NCBI RefSeq assembly: GCF_009828105.1
Contig: NZ_WTYQ01000003.1
Coordinates: 124,001 to 188,000 of the forward strand
Length of the DNA stretch: 64,000 nt
Reading direction: 5' to 3'
Source of the DNA: Altericroceibacterium indicum
GTDB taxonomy: Bacteria > Pseudomonadota > Alphaproteobacteria > Sphingomonadales > Sphingomonadaceae
Below, one piece after another: positions 34,692-44,546 of this stretch. Each line of letters starts with the position of its first letter. The first letter of the stretch is position 1. Under the pieces are notes generated by a model. The model did not search any database. It was not told where the DNA came from and saw only the letters and a list, made by a program, of their open reading frames with translations. A program made the translations under genes and the position numbers.

Positions 34692-37530
34692 GAGGCAAAA
34701 GGATTTCGGCACCCCCCGGGTCAAGTCTGAAAAACACGTCACGCTGACCATTGATGGCCGCGCGGTCACAGTGCCAGAGGGCACTACCGTCATGCGTGCG
34801 GCCTCCGAAATCGGCAGTTCGATCCCCAAACTCTGCGCGACAGACAATTTGAAGCAATTCGGCTCCTGCCGCTTATGCCTGGTTGAAATCGAAGGCGCGC
34901 GCGGCACACCGGCAAGCTGCACCACACCCGCCGCTGAAGGCATGGTGGTCAAAACCCAGACCCCGCGACTCGACAAATTGCGCAAAGGGGTGATGGAGCT
35001 GTATATCTCCGATCACCCGCTCGATTGCCTCACCTGCTCGGCCAATAATGATTGCGAACTTCAGGATCAGGCCGCCGCCGTTGGTCTGCGCGATGTCCGC
35101 TATGGCTATGAAGGGGCCAACCACCTCGCCGAGCCGACCGATCATTCCAACCCCTATTTCGACTTCGACCCGAGCAAATGCATTGTCTGTTCACGCTGCG
35201 TGCGGGCTTGCGATGAAGTGCAAGGGACGTTTGCACTCACCATTGATGGGCGCGGCTTTGGCTCTGAAGTCAGCGCGGGCCAGACGCTGGATAATTTCAT
35301 GTCCAGCGAATGCGTCAGTTGCGGGGCCTGTGTTCAGGCCTGCCCGACCGCGACCTTGCAGGAAAAAAGCGTCAAGAAAATCGGCAAGCCTGAACGCGCG
35401 GTGGTCACCACTTGCGCCTATTGCGGCGTGGGCTGCACCTTCCGCGCCGAAATGCGCGGGGAACAGCTTGTCCGCATGGTGCCTTACAAGGATGGCAAAG
35501 CCAATCGTGGCCATTCCTGCGTAAAGGGCCGCTTTGCCTGGGGTTACGCCAACCATCAGGACCGCATCACCCGCCCTATGGTGCGCGACAATATCGACCA
35601 GCCTTGGCGCGAAGTGAGCTGGGAAGAGGCCCTGAGCTTCTCCGCCAACAAGCTGAACCAGATCAAGCGCGATCATGGAGCGCGGGCGTTGGGGGGCATC
35701 ACTTCCAGCCGCTGCACCAATGAAGAAACTTTTCTGGTACAAAAGCTCATCCGGGGCGGCTTTGGTTCAAACAATGTCGATACTTGCGCCCGCGTTTGCC
35801 ATTCCCCAACCGGCTACGGATTGAAAACCACTTTCGGCACGTCAGCCGGGACGCAAGATTTTGATTCAGTCGAAGATTCTGACGTGATTCTGGTGATCGG
35901 AGCCAACCCGACCGATGGCCACCCGGTTTTCGGCAGCCGTATGAAGCAGCGCCTGCGCCAGGGTGCCAAGCTGATCGTGATCGATCCGCGCCGGATTGAC
36001 CTTGTCAAATCTCCGCATATCAAGGCAGCGCATCATTTGCCGCTGCAACCGGGCACCAATGTCGCCTTGCTCACCGCCATGGCGCATGTGATTGTGAGCG
36101 AAGGGCTGGCCGATGAAGAATTCATCCGTACGCGTTGCGATTGGGATGAATATCAGGATTGGGCGCGTTTCGTGTCGCAAGACAAGAACAGCCCTGAAGT
36201 GCTCGAAGGGGTCACCCGTGTGCCTGCACAAAGCGTGCGGGAAGCCGCACGGCTCTATGCCACCGGCGGCAATGGCGCGATCTACTATGGCCTCGGCGTA
36301 ACCGAACACAGCCAAGGATCTTCCACCGTGATGGCGATTGCCAACCTTGCGATGGTGACCGGCAATATCGGGCGCAAGGGCGTCGGCGTGAACCCGTTGC
36401 GCGGGCAGAACAATGTGCAAGGAGCCTGCGATATGGGCAGCTTCCCGCATGAATTGCCCGGATACCGCCATATTTCCGATGCCGACACTCGCGCCTTGTT
36501 TGAAAAGGATTGGGGCGTCACACTTGATCCTGATCCCGGTTTTCGCATCAACAATATGCTCGATGCCGCCGTGGATGGCGAATTCCGCGCGATCTACATT
36601 CAGGGCGAAGATATTCTCCAGTCCGATCCCAACACCCAGCATGTCGCCGCCGGGCTTGAAGCGATGGAACTGGTGATTGTCCATGATCTCTTCCTCAATG
36701 AAACCGCCAATTACGCGCATGTGTTTTTGCCGGGTTCGACCTTCCTCGAAAAAAACGGCACTTTCACCAATGCAGAACGGCGGATTCAACCCGTTCGCAA
36801 GGTGATGGAACCCGCCAATGGGATGGAAGATTGGGAAGTGACGCAGGCGCTGGCCAATGCGCTTGGCCTTGGCTGGAGCTATACCCATCCTTCTGAAATT
36901 CTCGACGAAATCGCTCGTCTGACGCCAAGCTTTGCCGGGGTTTCATGGGACCGGCTGGAGCGCGAAGATTCGCTGCAATGGCCTGTAAATGAAGAATTTC
37001 CTGATGGCGCGCCGGTCATGCATGTGGATGGTTTCGTGCGCGGCAAGGGCAAATTCGTTGTCACCGATTATGTGCCGACGGATGAGAAAACCGGCCCGCG
37101 TTTCCCACTGCTACTGACCACCGGGCGTATTCTCAGCCAGTATAATGTGGGTGCGCAAACCCGGCGGACCGCCAATGTGGAATGGCACCCGGAAGATTTG
37201 CTGGAAATGCACCCATCGGACGCGGAAAACCGGGGCCTGAATGATGGGGACTGGACCACGCTGAAAAGCCGGACGGGTGAGACGACATTGCGCGTCAAAG
37301 TCACCGACCGGGTGGCTCCGGGCGTGGTTTACACCACATTCCACCATCCTGCGACGCAGGCCAATGTGGTCACCACTGATTTCTCCGACTGGGCCACGAA
37401 TTGCCCGGAATATAAGGTGACAGCGGTGCAGGTAATGCCATCGAACGGCCCGTCTGACTGGCAGGAAGAATATACCGACCTGTCCCAGAAATCCCGCCGA
37501 ATTGCAGGCGAAATGGAGCCTGCGGAATGA
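34681..37530 (+). CDS. fdsA: NAD-dependent formate dehydrogenase alpha subunit (molybdenum, bis-MGD)
   Basis: Catalytic subunit of 949 residues that oxidises formate to CO2. An N-terminal [2Fe-2S] domain has Cys52, 63, 66 and 80. A NuoG-like His-Cys cluster region (CLTCSANNDC) follows, then two [4Fe-4S] ferredoxin motifs (Cys167-177 and Cys211-221). The proximal cluster is CAYCGVGC with Cys280. The Mo-ligand Cys373 is in ARVCHSPTGYG, so this is a cysteine and not a selenocysteine enzyme. The C-terminal molybdopterin-binding domain starts near residue 800. Domain order is that of FdsA. Confidence 0.96.
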   Translation: MGYERQKDFGTPRVKSEKHVTLTIDGRAVTVPEGTTVMRAASEIGSSIPKLCATDNLKQFGSCRLCLVEIEGARGTPASCTTPAAEGMVVKTQTPRLDKLRKGVMELYISDHPLDCLTCSANNDCELQDQAAAVGLRDVRYGYEGANHLAEPTDHSNPYFDFDPSKCIVCSRCVRACDEVQGTFALTIDGRGFGSEVSAGQTLDNFMSSECVSCGACVQACPTATLQEKSVKKIGKPERAVVTTCAYCGVGCTFRAEMRGEQLVRMVPYKDGKANRGHSCVKGRFAWGYANHQDRITRPMVRDNIDQPWREVSWEEALSFSANKLNQIKRDHGARALGGITSSRCTNEETFLVQKLIRGGFGSNNVDTCARVCHSPTGYGLKTTFGTSAGTQDFDSVEDSDVILVIGANPTDGHPVFGSRMKQRLRQGAKLIVIDPRRIDLVKSPHIKAAHHLPLQPGTNVALLTAMAHVIVSEGLADEEFIRTRCDWDEYQDWARFVSQDKNSPEVLEGVTRVPAQSVREAARLYATGGNGAIYYGLGVTEHSQGSSTVMAIANLAMVTGNIGRKGVGVNPLRGQNNVQGACDMGSFPHELPGYRHISDADTRALFEKDWGVTLDPDPGFRINNMLDAAVDGEFRAIYIQGEDILQSDPNTQHVAAGLEAMELVIVHDLFLNETANYAHVFLPGSTFLEKNGTFTNAERRIQPVRKVMEPANGMEDWEVTQALANALGLGWSYTHPSEILDEIARLTPSFAGVSWDRLEREDSLQWPVNEEFPDGAPVMHVDGFVRGKGKFVVTDYVPTDEKTGPRFPLLLTTGRILSQYNVGAQTRRTANVEWHPEDLLEMHPSDAENRGLNDGDWTTLKSRTGETTLRVKVTDRVAPGVVYTTFHHPATQANVVTTDFSDWATNCPEYKVTAVQVMPSNGPSDWQEEYTDLSQKSRRIAGEMEPAE

Positions 37531-37811
37531 GCGGGAGCACAATTGAAACGCTGCGCCGCATGGCCAATCAGATCGCCCGGAATTTCGAGATTATGGGCCA
37601 TGTTGATGCGGTGGAAGCGACTGCTGACCATATCAATATGTTCTGGGACCCGCGGATGAAAAAGCAGATCTTTGGCGATGGCGGGCAAGACCTTTCTCCC
37701 ATCGCCAAAGCGGCAATTGAAGAGCTGGCACAGGGCGAGATTCCCGCGCATCAAACCCGGGCGACCGAGTTCAATGCGGTAGACGATATCGGGCAGTCTG
37801 ACGCTGGCTGA
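37527..37811 (+). CDS. fdsD: Formate dehydrogenase delta subunit
   Basis: Small protein of 94 residues with the delta-subunit pattern LRRMANQIARNFEIMG and HINMFWDPRMKKQI. FdsD is needed for a working FdsABG enzyme, probably for cofactor insertion, and is not part of electron transfer. Start overlaps the fdsA stop by 4 bp. Confidence 0.93.
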   Translation: MSGSTIETLRRMANQIARNFEIMGHVDAVEATADHINMFWDPRMKKQIFGDGGQDLSPIAKAAIEELAQGEIPAHQTRATEFNAVDDIGQSDAG

Positions 37812-37863
37812 GATCACCCAAATTTGCGCTGACTTAACGGCCCAGCCTGTCACGCGGGAATGG

Positions 37864-38583
37864 GTGCCCGAAGTTCCTATTGCCTTGGAATTTAACGGTT
37901 TAGCCTATTCGGTGATGATGGGCACGCCCGCTGATCTGGAAGATTTTGCGCGCGGCTTTGCGCTCAATGAAGGACTGGCCCGGCAGCTTTCTGACATCAC
38001 TGATATCGGTGTGGCCGAAGTTGAAAATGGCTGGATTTTACGTGCCACATTGTCTGGCCTGGGCATCGAACAACTGACCGAAAGAGTCCGCACAAGAGTG
38101 GCTGAATCAAGCTGCGGATTGTGCGGAATCGAGAATCTGGAAAAGGTGGCACAAAGGCTCCCAAAGGTGCCTGAACACGTTCTAGCGGAACCTAAAGCGA
38201 TCTTTGGGGCACTGAAAAGCCTGCGCGCGCATCAACCGCTCGGCCGGGCGACCGGCGCAGCCCATGCAGCGGCATTTGTCGATATGGATGGCACCATTCT
38301 TCATGCGCGCGAAGATGTCGGGCGGCATAATGCGATGGACAAATTGATCGGCGCGCTGGCATTGGCGGGGCAAAATCCGGCGGAGGGTTTTATCCTTTCC
38401 AGCGCGCGTTGTTCTTATGAGATTGTCGAAAAAGCAGTCCGCGCTGGGGCGAGCCAATTGGTGACCATTTCCCTGCCCACCAGCATGGCGGTCGAACGGG
38501 CGAGCGCTGCCGGGTTGAGCCTGTGGTCCCTGGCGCGCGAAGATAGCGTGCTGCTGGTCAATGATAGTTCGGGCGGGCTTTAA
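37864..38583 (+). CDS. fdhD: Formate dehydrogenase accessory sulfurtransferase FdhD
   Basis: Transfers sulfur from a cysteine desulfurase to the molybdenum cofactor before its insertion in formate dehydrogenase. The 239-residue product has the CGLCG loop with its essential cysteine, MMGTPADLEDFARGFALNEG, and HAREDVGRHNAMDKLIG. GTG 37864 is the first canonical start. The same frame upstream (from about 37798) still encodes family-like residues (LTAQPVTREW just before VPEVPIALEF), so translation may begin earlier at a CTG or other rare codon. The gene is 52 bp after fdsD and ends the operon, converging on metW. Confidence 0.9.
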   Translation: MPEVPIALEFNGLAYSVMMGTPADLEDFARGFALNEGLARQLSDITDIGVAEVENGWILRATLSGLGIEQLTERVRTRVAESSCGLCGIENLEKVAQRLPKVPEHVLAEPKAIFGALKSLRAHQPLGRATGAAHAAAFVDMDGTILHAREDVGRHNAMDKLIGALALAGQNPAEGFILSSARCSYEIVEKAVRAGASQLVTISLPTSMAVERASAAGLSLWSLAREDSVLLVNDSSGGL

Positions 38584-38592
38584 GCCCTCCCG

Positions 38593-39180
38593 TTACCGGC
38601 TGAGCTGATAGACCGCATATTCGGCGCGCCAATTGGCGGCGAAATGGCCGATTTCGCGGTCCCCGTGGAAGAACCAGCTTTTGACGATCGAAACGCCCTT
38701 GGCGGACAGCAGCACTTCAAAATCCGCCACGGTCAGATGGTGGATGTTCTGCGTTTCATACCAGGTGACGGGCAGGCGATTGGTCACCGGCATCCGACCC
38801 TTGAACATCAGATGCGAACGCACATGCCAATGGGCGAAATTGGGGAAGCTGACAAAGGCCTGCCGCCCCACGCGCAGCAATTCGTCCAGCATCAGATCGG
38901 GCCTTTCTGCGGTCTGCAATGTCTGGCTCAAAATCGCATAATCGAACGCGCCATCGGGATATTCGGCCAAATCACGATCCGCATCGCCCTGGATGGCGGA
39001 AAGGCCCTTGCTCACACAATGTTCAACGCTTTCCGGGTCAATCTCGATACCGCGCGCATCCACACCCTTTTCGGACTGGAGCACAGCCATCAGATCGCCA
39101 TCGCCGCAACCAATATCGAGCACGCGTGAACCGGCTTTCACATTGTCAGCAATCACGCGAAGGTCAGAACGCAAAGCCAT
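38593..39180 (-). CDS. metW: Methionine biosynthesis protein MetW
   Basis: SAM-methyltransferase-fold protein of 195 residues with VLDIGCGDGDLMAVL, ARGIEIDPE and a C-terminal GVSIVKSWFFHGDREIG. MetW works with MetX in homoserine acylation in alphaproteobacteria. Its ATG overlaps the metX stop (TGATG). It converges on fdhD with 9 bp between stops and no terminator visible. Confidence 0.93.
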   Translation of the reverse strand: MALRSDLRVIADNVKAGSRVLDIGCGDGDLMAVLQSEKGVDARGIEIDPESVEHCVSKGLSAIQGDADRDLAEYPDGAFDYAILSQTLQTAERPDLMLDELLRVGRQAFVSFPNFAHWHVRSHLMFKGRMPVTNRLPVTWYETQNIHHLTVADFEVLLSAKGVSIVKSWFFHGDREIGHFAANWRAEYAVYQLSR

Positions 39181-40295
39181 CAGCCCAAGAACCCCCCAAC
39201 CACACGGTCCAGCGCAGGCACATCGAGCAGGAAACTGTCATGCCCATAAGGCGCGGAAAGTTCCACAAAGCTGACCGGGGCCGCCACCGCGTTCAGCGCA
39301 TGAACCACGCTGCGAGCATCCGATGTCGTATAAAGCCAGTCCGTGTCGAAACTGATCAGGCAGAAGCGCGCAGAAGAACCGGCAAAAGCATTCGCCAGCC
39401 TGCCGCCATGTTCTTCCGCCAGATCGAAATAATCCATCGCGCGGGTGATATAGAGATAGGAATTGGCATCAAAGCGGCTGGTAAAGCTAAGGCCCTGATA
39501 GCGCAGATAGCTTTCGACCTGAAAATCGGCATCAAAGCCAAAGCTGATCGCGCCCTTTTCGCCATTGGGCCGATCCTGCAGGCGGCGGCCAAATTTATGC
39601 GTCAGCCCCGCTTCGGACAGATAGGTGATGTGTGCCGCCATCCGCGCTACGGCGAGGCCGGAATCCGGGTCGCGCCCGGTGTCGTAATAGGCGCCTTCCT
39701 GCCAGTTCGGGTCTGCCATAATGGCTTGCCGCCCGACTTCATGGAACGCGATATTCTGGGCTGAATGGCGCGCGGTGGTGGCAATCGCCAGCACCCGTTC
39801 GGCGCGTTCAGGGAAATTGGCCGCCAATGATAATGCCTGCATTCCGCCCATCGACCCGCCCACCACGGCGTGCAGTTTTTCAATGCCAAATTCATCCAGC
39901 AGCGCGAGTTCTGCGCGCACCATGTCGCGAATCGTGATGACCGGGAAGCGCATCCCGTATGGCTTGCCATCAGGGGCGATGCTGGCAGGCCCGGTGGAGC
40001 CCATGCAACTGCCGATGACGTTTGAACAGATGACAAAATAGCGATCGGTGTCGATCGGTTTGCCGGGGCCAACCATCCGGTCCCACCAGCCGGGCTTGCC
40101 GGTAATGGGGTGCGGATTGGCGACATGCTGATCGCCGGTCAGGGCGTGACACAGCAGAATCGCGTTGTTTTTTGCAGGGGCCAGCGTGCCATAGGTTTGA
40201 TAGGCGATCTGGACGCGCTCCAACACCTGCCCGCTGTCGAGCGGCAGAGGTTTGGAAAGCGTCAGGCTGGGGCCGGTTTCAAGCGCAGTTGCCAT
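39180..40295 (-). CDS. metX: Homoserine O-acyltransferase MetX
   Basis: Alpha/beta hydrolase of 371 residues that acylates homoserine in methionine synthesis. HALTGDQH, the nucleophile Ser in [12 protein letters not shown], and the Asp/His residues in [11 protein letters not shown] and [11 protein letters not shown] are all present. ATG 40295 begins [13 protein letters not shown], the usual start; the frame continues to 40343 over the hisC promoter region. Acetyl versus succinyl specificity cannot be read safely here. Divergent from hisC. Confidence 0.94.
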   Translation of the reverse strand: MATALETGPSLTLSKPLPLDSGQVLERVQIAYQTYGTLAPAKNNAILLCHALTGDQHVANPHPITGKPGWWDRMVGPGKPIDTDRYFVICSNVIGSCMGSTGPASIAPDGKPYGMRFPVITIRDMVRAELALLDEFGIEKLHAVVGGSMGGMQALSLAANFPERAERVLAIATTARHSAQNIAFHEVGRQAIMADPNWQEGAYYDTGRDPDSGLAVARMAAHITYLSEAGLTHKFGRRLQDRPNGEKGAISFGFDADFQVESYLRYQGLSFTSRFDANSYLYITRAMDYFDLAEEHGGRLANAFAGSSARFCLISFDTDWLYTTSDARSVVHALNAVAAPVSFVELSAPYGHDSFLLDVPALDRVVGGFLG

Positions 40296-40364
40296 AAGAA
40301 GCGCGGATTGGGCCAACGCAAGCAGGCTGTCAATTCCTCGCAAGGGAAGCTATGCGCGCAAGTG

Positions 40365-41465
40365 ATGACAAAGCGCCCTGAAATGAAGCCGTGGATCGAG
40401 GCAATCCACGCTTATGTGCCCGGCAAATCGCGTTCCGCAAGCGGGCGCGAGCTGATCAAACTTTCCGCCAATGAAAATCCGCTTGGCACCAGCCCGGCGG
40501 CATTGGCTGCGCGCGCCGCAACGCCGGGGCCGGATCGCTATCCCGATCCCGATTCACGGGCCTTGCGCGAAGAAATCGCGCATCTGCATGGGTTGGATGC
40601 GGCACGGGTGGTCTGCGGCACCGGTTCGGATGAATTGCTCAATCTGGCGGTGCAGGCTTTCGCCGGGCCGGGCGATGAAGTGCTCTATGTGCGCTATGGC
40701 TTTTCGGTTTACGAAATTGCCGCAAGACGCTGTGGCACGACGCCGGTTATCGCGCCTGATTTGGATTATGGCACTGATATTGATGCCCTGCTTGGGCTGG
40801 TGAGCGACAAGACCCGCGTGGTTTTCCTTGCCAATCCGAACAACCCCACCGGCAGCTTCTTGCCCAAAGGCGAGATTGCCCGGCTCCATGCTGCTTTGCC
40901 GGATGATGTGTTATTCGTGCTCGATCAGGCCTATGCCGAATATCTTGCCCCGGAAGATGATGATGGCGGGCTGGCACTGGCAAAAGTGGCCAACAATGTG
41001 CTGGTCACGCGGACGTTTTCGAAAATTTACGGCCTTGCCGGTGAACGCATTGGCTGGGGCACTGGTGCGCCGCATATCATTGATGCACTGAACCGCATTC
41101 GCGGGCCATTCAATGTCTCGCTTTCCGGGCAGGCTGCGGGCCTGGCAGCCTTACGCGATCAGGAGTTTGTCAAGAAATCGCGCGCGCATAATCTGGCGGA
41201 ACGCGCGCGCTTTGTGGCGGCATTGGAAGCGCTGGGCAATCACGGCATCCGCCCGCTGCCGAGCCAGGCCAATTTCGTGCTGATCCTGTTTGAAGGTGCG
41301 CTAACGGCTGAGGCGGTGCATGATGCGCTGGCGGACCGAGGCTATGCGACGCGCTGGCTGCCCGGACAGGGCCTGCCACAAGCCTTACGGATCACCATCG
41401 GCGCGTCTGACCATATGACCGAGATCGCCGAGACGATCCGCACATTGGCGGAGCAGGCCGGATGA
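40365..41465 (+). CDS. hisC: Histidinol-phosphate aminotransferase HisC (or aromatic aminotransferase)
   Basis: Fold type I PLP aminotransferase of 366 residues. [35 protein letters not shown] and the PLP lysine in [16 protein letters not shown] are HisC features. In sphingomonads this HisC lies before prephenate dehydrogenase and may also transaminate prephenate or phenylpyruvates. The start is ATG 40365, or GTG 40362; an AGGGAAG lies about 15 bases upstream. It overlaps tyrC by 4 bp. Confidence 0.92.
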   Translation: MTKRPEMKPWIEAIHAYVPGKSRSASGRELIKLSANENPLGTSPAALAARAATPGPDRYPDPDSRALREEIAHLHGLDAARVVCGTGSDELLNLAVQAFAGPGDEVLYVRYGFSVYEIAARRCGTTPVIAPDLDYGTDIDALLGLVSDKTRVVFLANPNNPTGSFLPKGEIARLHAALPDDVLFVLDQAYAEYLAPEDDDGGLALAKVANNVLVTRTFSKIYGLAGERIGWGTGAPHIIDALNRIRGPFNVSLSGQAAGLAALRDQEFVKKSRAHNLAERARFVAALEALGNHGIRPLPSQANFVLILFEGALTAEAVHDALADRGYATRWLPGQGLPQALRITIGASDHMTEIAETIRTLAEQAG

Positions 41466-42373
41466 GTTTCCATCGCATTGCGATCATCGGCCTTGGGTTG
41501 CTGGGTGGCTCTATCGGGCTTGCGGTCAAAAGCCACCTGCCGGGGGTTCAGACCACCGGCTATGATGCAGACCCCGCCGTGCGCCTTCGGGCAAGCGAAC
41601 GCGGGCTGGCTGACGTGATTTGCTCCACCGCCGCCAAGGCCGTGAAAGATGCCGATCTGGTGATCCTGTGCGTGCCTGTGGGCGCGATGGGTGCAGCCGC
41701 GCAGGAATTTGCCGATGCGCTGAAACCGGGCGTGCTGGTGAGCGATGTCGGCTCTTCCAAGGCGACGATCACGCAAGCCCTGCAAGATGCGCTGCCCGGT
41801 GTGGCGGTGATACCGGCTCATCCCGTGGCAGGCACGGAAAACAGCGGGCCGGATGCAGGCTTTGCTTCCCTCTTCCAACAACGCTGGTGCATCATTACCC
41901 CGCCTGAAAGGGCCGATTCCAAACTGGTGGACCGGCTGGTCGATTTCTGGGAAGCTCTGGGTGCGATGGTCGAAGTGATGGACGCTGCCCATCATGATCG
42001 GGTGCTCGCCGTCACCAGCCATATTCCGCATCTCATCGCTTACACAATCGTCGGCACTGCTTCTGACCTTGAGGAAGTGACCCGCAGCGAAGTGATCAAA
42101 TATTCCGCCGGGGGTTTCCGCGATTTCACCCGCATTGCCGCATCAGACCCGACCATGTGGCGTGATGTATTCCTGAACAACCGGGAAGCGGTGCTCGAAA
42201 TGCTCGACACATTCCTCACCGATCTGGCCCATATGCGCGAAAGCATCATTGCCAGCGATGGCGAAGCAATGTTTGACCTGTTCACCAAAACCCGCGCTAT
42301 TCGCCGATCTATCGTGGCATTGGGGCAGGATGATGCGCGGCCGGACTTTGGCCGCAGCGATCATAAAGGATAA
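41462..42373 (+). CDS. tyrC: Prephenate/arogenate dehydrogenase
   Basis: NAD(P)-dependent dehydrogenase of 303 residues for tyrosine synthesis. The Rossmann motif is [41 protein letters not shown] with its catalytic His, and [17 protein letters not shown] are typical. Coupled to hisC by an ATGA overlap, so the pair can convert prephenate to 4-hydroxyphenylpyruvate or tyrosine. Confidence 0.93.
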   Translation: MSFHRIAIIGLGLLGGSIGLAVKSHLPGVQTTGYDADPAVRLRASERGLADVICSTAAKAVKDADLVILCVPVGAMGAAAQEFADALKPGVLVSDVGSSKATITQALQDALPGVAVIPAHPVAGTENSGPDAGFASLFQQRWCIITPPERADSKLVDRLVDFWEALGAMVEVMDAAHHDRVLAVTSHIPHLIAYTIVGTASDLEEVTRSEVIKYSAGGFRDFTRIAASDPTMWRDVFLNNREAVLEMLDTFLTDLAHMRESIIASDGEAMFDLFTKTRAIRRSIVALGQDDARPDFGRSDHKG

Positions 42374-42401
42374 GGCATCGCCGCGATCAATGCTGGCACG
42401 G

Positions 42402-43079
42402 TCAATTCAGGGCATTGATCGCGGCATGAACCTTTTCTTCCACTTCAGCGCGGGGAAGCCCGGCCGGAATGATTTCGCCATAACGATAGGTGATCGTGCC
42501 GGGTCGCTTTAAGCGATGCTGATAGAGCGGGCCGCTATCCACAGCCACCGGCACCACCGGCAAGCCAATCATTTTATAAATTCCCGCAAAGCCTGAGCGC
42601 AAAGCCGGGCGTTGCCCATGGGGCACGCGGGTGCCCTCGGGGAAAATACACAAGGGCCGCCCATCATGTGCATGGGTCTTGGCCTGCTTGATCATGCTGC
42701 GCAGCGCCTTGGCTCCATCCAGCCGGGCCACCGGGATCAGCCCATAGACCACCGCCGCGCGACCCCAGATAGGAATGTTGAACAATTCCTGCTTGGCGAA
42801 GATCACCGGCCGCACAAATAAAGTCGGAAATTCAATCGCCTCAAAAAAACTCTCATGCTTAAAGGCAAAGAAACAGGGGCCTTCAGGCTTCACCCCCTCT
42901 TCACGAATGGTGATGCCGAGCAGATTGCGCACGCACCAGCGATGGTGGCGCGACCAGGCATCGCAAATGGATGGCGCAGCAGATGGCGCAACCAGCACCA
43001 CCGGAATCAGCAGCAGCAATAACAAAACCGTGCCGCCATAGAAGATGACATAAAAGAGGATGTTGCGCAGTAAGATCAT
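42402..43079 (-). CDS. plsC: 1-acyl-sn-glycerol-3-phosphate acyltransferase
   Basis: Membrane acyltransferase of 225 residues making phosphatidic acid. Transmembrane segment about 3-32, the acceptor-site HESFFEAI (HX4E here as HESFFE), FPEGTRVPHGQR and a C-terminal soluble part. ATG 43079 is 2 bp after the ydcF stop; the frame reaches to 43133 but that is inside ydcF. Part of the plsC-ydcF-ftsX-ftsE minus-strand group. Confidence 0.9.
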   Translation of the reverse strand: MILLRNILFYVIFYGGTVLLLLLLIPVVLVAPSAAPSICDAWSRHHRWCVRNLLGITIREEGVKPEGPCFFAFKHESFFEAIEFPTLFVRPVIFAKQELFNIPIWGRAAVVYGLIPVARLDGAKALRSMIKQAKTHAHDGRPLCIFPEGTRVPHGQRPALRSGFAGIYKMIGLPVVPVAVDSGPLYQHRLKRPGTITYRYGEIIPAGLPRAEVEEKVHAAINALN

Positions 43080-43080
43080 A

Positions 43081-43611
43081 TTACCCCGGCCAGGCTTCGG
43101 ACAGGAAGGTGAGCAGAAACTTGTTATATTCAAGGAATAGCATCTTCAAAGATGGCTCTGTGCGCACGCCATCTTCCAGCACCACGACATCAGCGGGGAG
43201 CGCCTGACGCAATTCCTGCCGAATACGGCGCATGTGCCAGTCGCTCGTCACGATGCGGATGGAATGGTAACTGTTCTTCTTGATCCATTGTGCGGTTTCG
43301 CGGGCATTTCCACGCGTATCCAGAGCATCAAAACCCAAGGTTACACAGCAATCCATCAACCGGTCTGACACCTTATATTCGGTGGCGAATTCAACCGGAC
43401 GGACATGAATATCCACGCCGCTTACCAGAAGCTTCTTTGCCTTGCCTTCGCGCAGCAAATCGAGCCCCCGCCCGATACGCCCTGCCCCACCCGTGGGCAC
43501 CACAATCGCATCCGTTGCCTGCGAATCGTCAGGCCCCGGCAGTGTCACCGCGAACCACAGGAACCCGACCAGCCAAAACAATAAAAACGCAGCAAAAATT
43601 CGACCGATCAC
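43081..43611 (-). CDS. YdcF family membrane protein
   Basis: A 176-residue protein with one N-terminal membrane helix (IGRIFAAFLLFWLVGFLWFA region) and a DUF218 domain: DAIVVPTGGAGRIGRGLDLL, LLVSGVD, RGNARETAQW and IRIVTSDWHMRR. DUF218 proteins are linked to envelope polysaccharide metabolism; no exact reaction is known. The start is GTG 43611, overlapping the ftsX stop (GTGA); upstream codons to 43722 lie inside ftsX. Confidence 0.88.
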   Translation of the reverse strand: MIGRIFAAFLLFWLVGFLWFAVTLPGPDDSQATDAIVVPTGGAGRIGRGLDLLREGKAKKLLVSGVDIHVRPVEFATEYKVSDRLMDCCVTLGFDALDTRGNARETAQWIKKNSYHSIRIVTSDWHMRRIRQELRQALPADVVVLEDGVRTEPSLKMLFLEYNKFLLTFLSEAWPG

Positions 43612-44546
43612 AGCATTCGTCTCAAGGCACTCAGCACAGTTATCCGGGCAGTTAAGAAAGCAACAGCCACACCGATAAACGGAATTGCGCCAATTGCCAC
43701 CCAATCCCCGCCCGTAAGCCATGCACTCTGCACCATGCCCGAGCCAAGGGCTGCAAATTGCCGCGCCAGAATGGCAATCGCGCCAAGTCCCACCGCCATC
43801 CCGATCACCGCCCCAAGGGCAGCATCGCGCGCCGCAGAACGCTGGAAAATCCGCGCGATCTGGTGGTCGCTCGCGCCGAGCATATAGACGATTTCAATCG
43901 TCGCGCGATTGGCCGCCATGGCACTGCGGGCGGCGAGCCATACAGCGGCAATGCTGGTCATTCCGATCAGCATGATCAGCCCCATGGCCAGCCAGCGGAG
44001 CGAATTGACCGCGTCAAACACCGGCCCCAGCCATGTCGATTGTGCATCCACTCTGGCAGCGGGGACCTTTTTTGCCAGCACTTTGCGCAGATTTGCCAGA
44101 TCAGCGGCGGTCACTTGCCCCTTCAGCCGCACATCGATCAGCGCCGGCACAGGAATGGTGCTGTCTGTCGCGAAATCCTTGCCCAACCATGGTTCCAGCA
44201 AGGCATTCAGCTCTGCATCAGGCACCCGGCGCAGTTCATACATGCGCGGTACCCCGCCTAAAAGGGTCAGCGCCAGCCGGGCCTGCCGCTCACGCGCAGT
44301 CGGGTCGGCTTCGACGATCTGTACCGTTACCCCGCCCGAAATCTCAGCCTGCGCATTATGGGCCAGATTGCTCAGCGAAAGGGCAGCCGCAGCAGCCATG
44401 ACACTCAAGGCAATCATCACGGCGATGACGGATGGAATCGGCCCTGCCAATCGCGTGCGCGGGATCAGCCCTTGCGCGGCGTCAGACCCGCGCCAGCGCT
44501 GTACCCAACCTTCAATCCGCTCCCAATGGTCCCAGCGCGACCTCAT
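43608..44546 (-). CDS. ftsX: Cell division protein FtsX
   Basis: Permease-like partner of FtsE, 312 residues, four membrane helices with a large periplasmic loop between the first two (about 65-165). It transmits ATP hydrolysis by FtsE to septal peptidoglycan hydrolases. AARSAMAANRATIEIVYMLGASDHQIARIF is the cytoplasmic coupling helix, here cited across its length. Overlaps ftsE and ydcF by 4 bp each. Confidence 0.92.
   Translation of the reverse strand: MRSRWDHWERIEGWVQRWRGSDAAQGLIPRTRLAGPIPSVIAVMIALSVMAAAAALSLSNLAHNAQAEISGGVTVQIVEADPTARERQARLALTLLGGVPRMYELRRVPDAELNALLEPWLGKDFATDSTIPVPALIDVRLKGQVTAADLANLRKVLAKKVPAARVDAQSTWLGPVFDAVNSLRWLAMGLIMLIGMTSIAAVWLAARSAMAANRATIEIVYMLGASDHQIARIFQRSAARDAALGAVIGMAVGLGAIAILARQFAALGSGMVQSAWLTGGDWVAIGAIPFIGVAVAFLTARITVLSALRRML

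Noticed and set aside
40296-40364. Possible SAM-II riboswitch before metX
   Set aside because: Alphaproteobacterial metX/metA genes often have one, but the pseudoknot core sequence is not present and the leader is short and shared with hisC.
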